Shown here: positions 42,317 through 51,778 of the stretch, in pieces
Layout: each line of letters starts with the position of its first letter
Numbering within the stretch: position 1 is the first letter of the stretch
Assembly (NCBI GenBank): GCA_047967505.1
Contig: CM106540.1
Length of the DNA: 64,000 nt
Direction: 5' to 3' (one strand)
Source of the DNA: Dipteris shenzhenensis
Taxonomy: Eukaryota > Polypodiophyta > Polypodiopsida > Gleicheniales
Notes under the pieces: generated by a model
Database searches by the model: none
The model's input: only the letters and a program-made list of their open reading frames with translations
Told to the model about the DNA's origin: nothing
Made by a program: the position numbers and the translations under genes

Positions 42317-44302
42317 TTGGGATTTATCAGCAAGGCAAAGGGCGGCGACAAATTTAGCATTCACGGTAATAGAGGAAGGTCCAAATCAAGAATCTCAACT
42401 GTCAGGGCAGCAGCAATTTTGCAAGACTTCATACATGAAAATGCTTTACCTCAACCCCATATATCTACCAAACTCCCTAACGGTGATGCGATCACTGAAA
42501 TGCACCTTCCAATGGGCTTGACAAAGTTCGAAGTATTTGACTCTATTGCAGAAAAGCAAAGGCAAAGAGGGGATGCCGTAGCTTCTTCTCATACTTTGTA
42601 TACTCTTTGGAAGAAGAACTTTGGATATGTTAAAATCCCAAGGAGGCAAAAAATGTCAAAGTGCAATGTCTGTGATGATTTAAAGCGAGCAATTGAGAGT
42701 GCAACATGTACAAATCAAAGGGAATTATACAAAAAAAACCAAAAATCTCATCATGACCTTATTCGACATTCCAGACAAAAATATGCATTTTGGAAGGAGC
42801 AAGCTATTTCGCATCCCAATGACTACATGTGCCTTATTGTAGATGGCATGGATCAGAATACAACAACATTGCCTAGTTTTGTTGCCACTCCACCTAAATT
42901 ACAAGGAAAGCACTTTCTAAAGACACATCTATGTGGAGTGTTAGTGCATGGAATTAAGTTTTTTGCAGATATATGGATTGATTCCTTGCATTTACATGAT
43001 AGCAATCAAGTTGTAACATCTATTATGAAGGCAATTCGCAATGTACATGCAGAAAAAGGTCGCCTACCACCGACTTTGAGAATACAAGCTGATAATTGCT
43101 GGTGAGAAAATAAGAATGTACTCATGTTTGCATTCTGCTCCATTCATCGAATCTTCAATGAGGTCGAATGTGGATTTTTGTATGTTGGGCATACACATGA
43201 GGATATCGATCAGGTTTTTAGCATAGTCTCAAGGGAGCTTAAATGCAAGGATGTGGAGACAATAGATGACTTGGTAAGAAGATCTGGTAGGCAAGTTGGT
43301 GGTCGTAAGGAAAGTACAGTATGTGAGAGGCTCGAAAGAATGTATGATTGGAAGAGCTTCATTCTACCTTTCATACAAACGGGTGGTGATGCATTGACAG
43401 GTCATACCAATCCACACTACTTTAGTTTTTTTTTTTAAGATGAAAAACCCGTAATGCAATGGCAACAGTATTCTCATGATACAAAATGGGAACCTGAAGA
43501 ACCTTACAGTCTCTTAACTTCAATTCCCAGGAAGGAAAGGTATCCAACATGGGCTCCTATACAAGAATTCAATGAGAGGTCTAACTGTGAAATAGAAGGA
43601 TTAAAAGCATTTATTACATACAAAGAGGAAATGCTCCAGAGATATCCTGATTCAAAGCCTACTTGGAGAGAACACACTACCACTGTAATTAACAAGACAC
43701 GAAATTTAATAAAGGACCTTGAGAGAATGCGAGGCTCAAAGGATGTCAAGGAAGAATGCAATATGTTTTGGCCAAATGTTCATAACGATTTGCGCCCAGC
43801 TCCAGTCTTTGAAAATGAATTTGTATCATTACTCCCACGTCCATATTGTGGACCGAAGAAGAGAGAGTTTATGCCACAAGTAGATATAGAGGTCGATTGT
43901 TTTGTTGTGGTTCGGCCATCGGATGATGAATATGAGAATGTGAAGTTTTGGGTTGCAAAAGTAGTTGATGTGCAAAGAGATGACCAAGGGAGAGCTACAA
44001 CATTTACAGCAGTATGGTATGAGCCAAAGGGCAGGAAGGAGAATATGGATAACAACACATTGTATACTAATTGTATAATGAAGGAGTGGGTCCCAAATGA
44101 TGAAGCAGTCTCTCAAGTTTCGACGGAGACAATCATAGTGTCTTGGCATTCAAGGGCAGAGAAATCAAAGAAGCGCATGGGATATGAGGTAGAAGGAAAA
44201 ATAAAAATACCACAGCAAACTATTTTGCATCTACACGAATTTTTAAGGATGCTCGCCATGGAGGAAGTAGAAGGAGATAGCGCAAATGAAGAATGTCCAT
44301 GA
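42310..44302 (+). pseudogene. DUF7869-like transposase-type protein, decayed
   Basis: After a frameshift near 42310 one frame runs to 44302 with only two stops (TGA 43103-43105, TAA 43436-43438). Order: 'HGNRGRSKSR', a helix-rich segment, 'TLWKKNFGYVKIPRRQKMSK', the metal-ligand pair 'CNVC', then 'MCLIVDGMDQ', 'HLCGVLVHGIKFFADIWIDS', 'LRIQADNCW*ENKN', 'GFLYVGHTHEDIDQVFS', and a C-terminal FWVAKV/WYEP module ('VKFWVAKVVDVQRDDQGRA'). Three acidic positions (DGMDQ, ADNC, HEDID) look like an RNase H-fold catalytic triad. The match to DUF7869-type proteins is from memory of their motifs. If correct it would be the transposase of a DNA element. Introns are not obvious in this part. Confidence 0.65.
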
Positions 44303-44870
44303 TTAAAGCTTTGTATTGAAGTCCATTGAAGGATTTTATTTGGGTACTAGGCAAGAAGCCAATCCAAGACAATTATAATCAGAGTCATCACCTCCTATGT
44401 CAAATGAGAGTCAAAACATGCACTGGATGTCACCCAAGGGTCAAGGCTTGCCAAGACAATAGGGAGTTAATGCAGATGGCACCTGGCAAGGGACTATCAC
44501 ATTGAGCAATAAGATAATGGGGAGTCAATGCACCCAAGGGGCAAGGCTTGGCAAGATAACTTGTGGGAGTTAATGCAAATGGCACCTGTATTTTGCACTG
44601 GATGTCACCCAAGGATCAAGGCTTGGCAAGACAATAGGGAGCTAATGCAGATGGCACCTGGCAAGGGACTATCGCATTGAGCAATAAGACAATGGGGAGT
44701 CAATGCACCCAAGGGGCAAGGCTTGGCAAGACAAGTGGGAGTCAAATTATGCAGATGGCACCTGGCAAGGGACTATCATGACATTGAGCAATAAGACAAT
44801 GGGGAGTCAAATTATGCAAATGGCACGAATTGAGGCTCTTTAAGAGCAACAATTTAAATTGTAAACATAT
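44303..44870. repeat. Nested tandem repeat, ~190-bp unit, 2.4 copies
   Basis: 'ggcacctggcaagggactatc', 'cattgagcaataaga.aatgg', 'gggagtcaatgcacccaagg' and 'ggcaaggcttggcaaga' recur at about 44420-44600, 44605-44750 and 44755-44830. The short words also repeat inside each unit. Lies directly after the DUF7869-like frame. Confidence 0.75.
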
Positions 44871-45230
44871 GTTCAATCTATATCATTTTGCATATAAAGA
44901 CTCTAGCTGAGAGCAATGTCTCTCAATGTAATCATTATATAATAATAGCTATAATTGCTATTATACCTCTTTGGTTCAATACAAAACTTGGGTCTTATGG
45001 CATCATGTCTTTTTTCTATTTATTAAAAGTTTTAAAAATTTTGTGCATATTGCGAGTGACACTGTTACTTTCATGAAATATTTAAGTCTCCTTTCATGGA
45101 TTTATAAATTTATCACATCAAGGAAAAACGTCAAGGAAAAATATTAAAAATAATTAAATTAACAAATAACTTAGATATAGCTAGAATTTCTAATATAGGA
45201 TTATTTCAAATTCTTGCATGTTGGTGCAAA
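44871..45230. other. AT-rich intergenic DNA, no gene
   Basis: Includes the dyad 'aataatagctataattgctattat' near 44940 and weak repeats of 'aaggaaaaa'. No coding pattern. Confidence 0.45.
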
Positions 45231-45431
45231 AGTATAGATTGAAAAAACAATATTTTTATGTGAATATGATAGTGCCACAAAGTGAACTTTTGATTTGGGA
45301 AGAATATTTTCAGAAAGTAAAATTTTGATTTGGGAAGGATATTTTCACAAAGTAAAGTTTTCATTTGGGAAGGATTTTTGGGCTTCGTCCAAAAACAACA
45401 CAAAAAGTCCAAAATTAATGAAATAGGTGTT
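45231..45431. other. Unclassified element segment with three 'tttgatttgggaag' repeats
   Basis: 'tt(t/c)(g/a)atttgggaag.atattttca.aaagt' is repeated three times at 45285-45380. Related, reversed sequence occurs at 10050-10145. It ends with the 26-bp string shared with 349-374, immediately before protein-like sequence begins. Confidence 0.5.
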
Positions 45432-47018
45432 TTACAAGCTTTAAGACAGTAAGGGATAGGTATCAAGACTACACAAGAATACTTTTTTGTAGTGATGAAG
45501 TTTTTCATCAGATCAAAGATGTGTGTCTTGCATGTGAGAAGGGAGATGTCACATATGAGGCTCCATCATTGATTAAAGACAAGGAAAATAAGATTGAGAA
45601 AAAAGAGATGATAGCTCAGATGTGGAGGCCTCTAAGAAACTTACCAGACAAATACGCAAGTCTTGCTACAGAGAAATTGATGTCCAAAGAATGGTTTTTT
45701 GGCAAAAAGGATAAAGACCATTGCATGGAATATTGCATCATCCAACAGGTCAAGCATGATGCAGTAAAGAGTCCAATTGAATATTTGTTGGCAGAAAAAA
45801 ATATTCCAATTAGCCAATGTAAAATTGATCATAACATTGTGAGGCAGATGGCATCAGCTTTACCATCAGCTAAACAGAAGGCTTGGGCACATAAATGGGT
45901 GAAGGTAGAAGATGATAGATCTGAAATTACTCCTTCTATGACAAGTGACATTCCGGAAAATGTGTATGCATATGCACAAAAAGTCATCAATACGCACACT
46001 CTCAGAAAAGAAAAAACTTTGAACAAGGGCTTTTTTTTCATACACGAAATCATTTCAGAGTCTGGAAAGAGTGTTGAGTGCAAGGGAGTTTCATTGAATG
46101 ATTTTTTGTCTGACGACACTACTTGGGAGAGGCCTCGGCTTTTCTTTGTGTATGAAATATCACCGGATGACATTCGCCAACTCCTTGACAGAATATTACA
46201 TACCACCATTGGTAGAGTGGGACTATGTAACATAGTCATATTTGCTGATAAACATGACAAGGAAAAAATGTTTGCTACCCTAGAAAAACAATATGGCAAT
46301 GAACTTAAGATTTACAATGGTATATACTCAAGAAAAAGGGACAAGAGAGAATGCGATCTCAAGATACAGAGTCTTGAAACCTTTTTCTTGTGCATGAAGA
46401 GCCCTTACAATGATCACTCCTTATAGAACAACATAAGAGGGAATGCAAAGAGATTGCAACTACTGCTGGAAGAGCATGAAGCTCCAAGTCCCCTCCATCG
46501 CAATGCAAATCACTATGAAAGGCCAGCAAAAAGTGCTGATCTTTTAATTAGTATGATGGAATTTTTGCTGCCGTCTGGATGGGAAGTCACATTGTGTCAA
46601 ATGGGACATTTGTTTGAAGCTCTTATCAGAAAAGGACACCATGTAAATATTATTGAGATCCCTTCTTGCTTGGAATACCTTGATACTGTGGCTTCTCTGA
46701 CAATAAAGTATGATAAGAAAGGTCCGATCTCACATGAAGAGGATGTTGACATAGAGATGGTCATGCATGATGAGAGCAAGAAAGATGATGAAACGGTTGA
46801 AAGCTCTGGATATGATAGTGAGGACACCAGCGATAGTAAGGAAGCTAAAGAAGATGGATATGACACTGACTTTGCCTCAGAAGGTTACATAAAAAGACCA
46901 CGAAGATATCTAGAGGTATGAAAACTTATGTTTAATTTTCTTTATTCATTTACAGGTCTTTTTAAATTTATAAATAATTTAAAATTTTGAATCTCATAAT
47001 TATTTTATCCTTTTATAG

Positions 47019-47985
47019 GAGAAGGGAAAGGAGGAGGATGAGGAGGACATAGCTGGAGTAGAGAATATAGAAAGCTCATCTCAAGAAAGCAAAGCTGCTC
47101 TTACTATCCATCGGATGACTCTAGAAAATAATCATACCTTGCAACAAATGGAGAAGTCATTTCAAGTTAGGTTTCAAGTTCGAGAACAACCTCTTGCTTT
47201 TCTATTCGATGAAGAGGACATTTTAATCCTTATAAACTTCAAGAAAGAGGTTAATAACAAGGTCATAATAGCCATCCTCAGGTTTGACACAAACTTTTTA
47301 TTGACTTTATGCTTTTGTATTTCCATTGGATCAAATGAACTAATATTCTTTTCTTTTTATTGCAGTATGGTTTTAGAACAGCTTCCCCTATATATACAGA
47401 GATGTGCATATATGGTCGATCCTCTTGTTTCTAGTGTACTTAGCAATAAGCAGAAGACCATAGATGATGTTTTTAAGTGGTTGCAACCTATTGATTTGAC
47501 TACGGCGTGAGTTATCTTTACTGCATATCACGAGGAGTGAGTATCAATCCCTACCTAGCTTATCTCTTACATTGTGGAGGATTATATCAAATAATAATTA
47601 TTCTTAATTGATAATGCAGCTTGCATTGGAGCTTGGTAATTGTGGACATCTTAGCCAAGCAATGTTTCTTTGTCAATTCAATAGCATCTATCCATGGCAG
47701 TGTGTCAGAGTAAGTATAACCTACTTGTGTCATAATTACGTCAATGAGATGCATCCTATGCAATGCACACATTCATTTATGTTTTCTATTTTGATGTGTA
47801 GATCGGCTCGAAAGTTGGTAGGTGCTATAGATGCACTTATGCAAATGGAAGGTGACTTAGAAGATCAAATAGAGTATGTAACATGCCCTGCAGTGAAGCA
47901 GAATGATGATCACAGTTGTGGGTGGAGAGTCTCGGATATTGCTCCTTGCTCAAATTTTTAATTTGAGCGGCAGTGAAACCTCATT
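47019..47985 (+). pseudogene. C48-like module 1 of the plus copy
   Basis: 'LQQMEKSFQVRFQVREQPLA', 'EEDILILINFKKEVNNKVII' (exon 1), 'QRCAYMVDPLVSSVLSNKQK' and 'IDDVFKWLQPIDL' (exon 2), 'LHWSLVIVDILAKQCFFVNS' (exon 3), 'YVTCPAVKQNDDHSCGWRV' (exon 4). The motifs HW, FVNS and Q-x5-C correspond to His, Asn-for-Asp, Gln and Cys. The frame shifts just after 'GWRV', but sequence in the next frame ('ILLLAQIFNL') continues the fold. Confidence 0.75.
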
Positions 47986-48089
47986 GTTGACATATACAGA
48001 CTTGCATCTATATGCATTTATGTCATCTATCATTAAGGCATTTATTGATAACATGGTGGAGCATCCAGAGGAAACATTGTTTGCTACGT

Positions 48090-49254
48090 CCATAAGTTGT
48101 CCTAATGTAACCGCTGTATTGGACAAAATGGGGAGCTCTTTTGAGGTTAGGATTATCATAAGCAAGCAACCTCGTGTTTTGACATTTGGTAGCGAGGAAG
48201 TTACAATCCTCTCCGACCCTTTGAAAGAGGCTAATGACAAAGTCATGATGGCCATCCTCAGGTTTGATATGAACATCTCTTGGCTTGATACTTCAATCAT
48301 TTGATTCAATCTACTTCTAACATTTGTTTATTTATTGCTGCAGTAAGTACGATTATATCTCACTTTCCTAGATTAGTATAGAATTGCATGTGTATGCTCG
48401 ATTCTCTCCTTTCAGCTATACTTAGTGATACCAAGAAGATAGTAGATGATGTTTGTTCAATGCTAAAACCTTTAGACTTGGATGGCATGCTAGTTTTCTT
48501 TATGCCATATTATGAGAAGTAAGTATCGTCTCAATCTTTCTTTTACTCTTTTATTTGTAATATTGTGTCAATTAATACTTAATATTGTGATAAATCTTAT
48601 CGCTCTTTATTGGTGATGTAGCTTACATTGGAGCCGGATAGTATGGGATCTTGATGACAACCATTGTTGGTTTGTCAATTCATTTACAAGCTTTCACGGG
48701 GTGTTCAAGTAAGTGTTATTTTATCATATCATTATGAACATGCATCTTACTATTTACTACACAAATTCACTTTGTCATATGTCATGATGGACAGGTTTGC
48801 AAACAAGTTAGTTTCTACGATTATGAAAATCAGGGAGCATCAAGACCAACCAAATTTCCAGACACGCCTCGCAGTGGAGCAGAAAGACAAGTTTAGTAGT
48901 GGGTGGAGAATTGCCTACAACTTCATGTTGTTCCTCAATGAAATTTTTGAACATGTCTCAATAGAAGCATATACAAAGCTCGAGCTACAAGATTTTATGG
49001 CTAAGACTGTTCACTACCTAACTGCTACCATTGGGAAACAACATGATGGACTCAATGAAGAACCTGAGGGAGCCAAAGAAAAACAAGAGACAATTCAGTC
49101 TCCTTCTGCATCACAGCCTCAAGTAGAAGCATTACAGTCTCCACTTGAATTAGAGACTCAATGCATTCTTCCTACACAAGTGCTTTTAGAAATTAGAAGA
49201 AGGATTAAAATCACAATAGATTTTTCCACCTATGGTTTGAGCATCCTAAATTAG
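48090..49254 (+). pseudogene. C48-like module 2 of the plus copy
   Basis: 'LDKMGSSFEVRIIISKQPRV', 'SEEVTILSDPLKEANDKVMM'; 'CMLDSLLSAILSDTKKIVDD'; 'LHWSRIVWDLDDNHCWFVNS'; 'RLAVEQKDKFSSGWRIAYNF'. His-Trp, Asn and Gln are kept, but the nucleophile position reads Ser (KFSSGW against HSCGW). The C-terminus ends naturally at 49252-49254 after a Gln/Glu-rich tail. This module looks like a catalytically dead duplicate. Confidence 0.72.
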
Positions 49255-49611
49255 TCACTAATAGCAGTTTCCATGGACACTGCTTTTTGGTCCACTCAAT
49301 CCTGCTTACACCTAGCACAAAAAAGTTTCTTGATTCAAGGTATTCTAGGCATGGAAATGGGACGTAATGGCCATGATACTTTGCACAAAACTTAAATCCA
49401 TTTTTTATTAGGACTGTGCAAAGTATCATGGCCATCACATCCCATTTGATGCCTAGAAGACCTTCGAGGCCATTTTTTATACTATTGTTGAGGATGTATA
49501 GGAAAAACCATGGAAATGCTCATTCTTGACCATGCAAATGGAATGTGATCACCATGATACATTGCCTAGGCCTTAAATACACCCATTTTGAGGCTTGTGC
49601 AAAGTATCATG
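49255..49611. repeat. Dyad repeat: 'gtgcaaagtatcatggccat' in both orientations
   Basis: 'atggccatgatactttgcac' (49367-49386) and 'gtgcaaagtatcatggccat' (49416-49435) form an inverted pair. A diverged second pair is at about 49545-49611, and a third half lies at 50256-50310 beyond the solo LTR. The core 'caaagtat' is shared with the satellite family. Confidence 0.6.
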
Positions 49612-50255
49612 TGTTAAATTACACAGTGTAGCAGAATAGAAACTAAAAAAAGAATAGAGAGTACACAGCAAACCGGAGAGGAACAAACTTTTCCTTCAAT
49701 ACTGATGTAGTACAAATGATGGCTCTGTCCACCCGTGCACTCCCACAGTGGAGGTTAGATGGCGATCTAGATAGATACTAGGTGAAGAGCTACTAGCTGG
49801 AAGATCTAATCTAATCTAAACTAATCTGATACAATGGAATGGGGAGGTCGCCTCTTTATAGCTATGAGGGCGGTAGTCGGATCAATGTAGTCAGTGGAGT
49901 GGACCTAGTCGATGGAGCCGACCAGTCAACCTAGTGGGGGTCCCACTAGTTGTCCATGGAATATTCAAGGAATATTCCCTATATCATTGCCTCAAGGGCT
50001 CCCGCCCCCGAACCCCCACTAGGGGGGCCGCTGGCCCCCCTGGGACCCCCCAGCTCCAGTAGAATAAGGGGCTCCCACACAATCACCTTCCTACCATCAA
50101 TAGTCTCATTGATAGACCTCATCTGACATGCAAGTCAGGATCCATCCAATGTCCGGGGCTCACACATGGCTTCTCCTCATATGGGGGCCTTACAACTTGA
50201 GCACCTCGGACCACTGGTGGTTACCAGGAGGGTGGGGCATTGAGCATATCTAACA
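49612..50255 (-). mobile_element. Solo LTR, copia-type family B
   Basis: 644 bp from TGTTAAATT to ATCTAACA, flanked by TCATG on both sides (49607-49611, 50256-50260). The orientation is inferred from similarity of its right end to family A LTRs (ATATCTAACA). A TATA-like CTATAAAG lies on the minus strand at 49854-49862. A second, partial copy is at 55472-55875. The TSD shows insertion followed by LTR-LTR recombination. Confidence 0.85.
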
Positions 50256-50640
50256 TCATGGCCATTACATCCCATTTCATCCCTAGAAGATCTTTGAGGC
50301 CATTTTTATGTGCAATATTAACACTGATACTCACCCTAAAAGACGGCATCACAATAATCCAAAAGGCATAACACCTTGCTAGAATATTTGCACCGTTACT
50401 TTATAAAGTCTTGTCAAGTTTGGTCCCATTACAACCATCGGTGCCCATAAATAATGTTCTAGATTCACTAAATGTGCAATTAAAAAATAGGACAACCATT
50501 TTCGAAGGCCCCCTAGGTCCCAAAATTACATTGACCCATGTTTGATTATCCCTTTTACAACTTTCTCATGAACTGCAACTGAATCAAACACATAGATAAT
50601 TAAAAAATAAAGGTCGATAGAGATAATTTTCTTTAGAAAA
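50256..50640. other. Continuation of the dyad repeat, then unassigned DNA
   Basis: 50256-50310 resumes the interrupted 'catggccattacatcccattt' repeat; 50310-50640 shows no gene or repeat. Confidence 0.4.
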
Positions 50641-50816
50641 CATAATGCATTTTTTTATGCTTTTAGCGATGTTTTTATCAGTGTAGTCGAGACCCAAAAG
50701 CCACCTACTCCCCTATTCTGCATCGCTTTTTGCCCTCTTTCATCCAACATCCTGCACTCTCTCTCCTCTTCAAACTTTGAAACCATCTCCCCCTCACTTC
50801 TTACATCAAAGGCACT

Positions 50817-50886
50817 ATGGGCAGCAAGGAGCAAGCCAAAGGAGCAAGCCAAGTCACTCTTCTAAGAAGCTACACTCCAAGTTCCA
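50817..50886 (+). CDS. Possible orphan first exon (MGSKEQAKGASQ...)
   Basis: The ATG at 50817 follows a pyrimidine-rich leader (50690-50800) like a plant 5' UTR. It encodes 'MGSKEQAKGASQVTLLRSYT' plus 'PSS', and reaches a good donor ('TCCAG|GTATGG') at about 50886/50887. The family-A copia copy 2 begins 120 bp further on, so it would lie in the first intron. No continuation was found downstream. No family recognised. It may be a relic host-gene exon or chance. Confidence 0.25.
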
Positions 50887-51005
50887 GGTATGGATCTTCC
50901 TATTTTCCCTCCTACTTTCAAAGGTTATTGTATGGGTTTTTTTCCTTTTTTCTACATGCAATAGGGAAGAGGGGGAGGGGTAGAGGCATAGGGAAGAGAC
51001 AGAAT

Positions 51006-51748
51006 TGTAAGAAAACAATACAACGTCTGTGCTCAACAGATAACAGGATCTCGTATGCAAGAGAGAAAAGCAGATAGTATGGAGAATCAAAAATTTGATT
51101 ACTATAGAACTGATACAATAGATGGCACTGCCTCCCAGCCGTGTGCTCCTGTGTGAGGAGCTTCGATGGCATGCTGGAAATAGTAGAGGACAGAGGCTAG
51201 ATGCTAAGCAATCAGGGTTGCTATAGCCAGTGATGAAATGGGCTTCACTGGCTTGCTCTTATATAGCCACCACTTGTAGTCAGTTAGACCTAATTGGGTG
51301 ACCGCAGTCTGCCCAAAACGGCCGACTGGAGGTTGGTCCCGAAATAGGCCACCGACCACACGATAGAACCGTGGCACAAAATTGAGCGACTGACCTACGG
51401 ACACTGTTCGGCCGAAAGCCATCCGGGATCATCTAGGGCTCCAAACGGGACCCGCAACCCGAGAGTAGGCTGCCCCGAGAAATGCTCCGTCCACCCTCAA
51501 TGTGGTCAATGATGGGATACCTTCCCACACTTGCATGTAGCCTAGTTGGCAGTGTGCCAACTCTATCTGAAGCCATCCAACCATCATGCCACACATGGCC
51601 CCCATCTGGTGTCCAAACCAGGACCTACTGGATAACCGAGCTACTCAAATGTGTTCCCCTCATATGAGAGGCTTACAAGTAGAGTTAGCTAGTTCCTGCA
51701 TAGTTACACATGCGTAGTTACACAAGAGTGGAGCATTGATATCTAACA
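51006..51748 (-). repeat. 3' LTR of copia family A copy 2
   Basis: 743 bp, TGTAAGAAAACAAT...GATATCTAACA, closely matching 12256-13000. The polypurine tract follows at 51749-51758. The matching 5' LTR is absent: the element ends at about 55471. Confidence 0.92.
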
Positions 51749-51778
51749 ACCCCCCTCAATTTCCACTAGCAAGTGAAC

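Larger units (their letters stand above)
45432..49254 (+). pseudogene. Tandem Ulp1/C48-like protease gene, plus-strand copy (8 exons traced)
   Basis: Exon 1 (about 45432-46915) codes 'FKTVRDRYQDYTRILF', 'MIAQMWRPLRNLPDKYASLA', 'SKEWFFGKKDKDHCMEYCI', 'IPISQCKIDHNIVRQMASAL', 'WERPRLFFVYEISPDDIRQL', 'GLCNIVIFADKHDKE', 'GWEVTLCQMGHLFEALIRKG' and an acidic tail 'DGYDTDFASEGYIKRPRRYL'. A TAG (46424) replaces the Gln seen in the minus copy. Two C48-like modules follow, each made of four exons with the same phases. Module 1: 47019-47281, 47366-47536, 47620-47709, 47802-about 47985. Module 2: about 48090-48261, 48344-48518, 48622-48708, 48795-49254. All introns are GT-AG. Breaks: TGA in exon 3, a frameshift near 47930, an indel and a TAG in exon 6. 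Ulp1-type enzymes remove SUMO-like modifiers; the substrate here is unknown. Confidence 0.78.

Noticed and set aside
45466-45500. CACTA-type transposon terminus ('cacaagaatacttttttgtagtg')
   Set aside because: Resembles CACTA ends, but it lies inside protein-like sequence of the Ulp1-like exon and has no partner end or 3-bp TSD.
40726-49300. Terminal inverted repeats bounding the DUF7869-like and Ulp1-like genes
   Set aside because: Compared 40726-40810 with 49255-49350; no matching inverted ends found.
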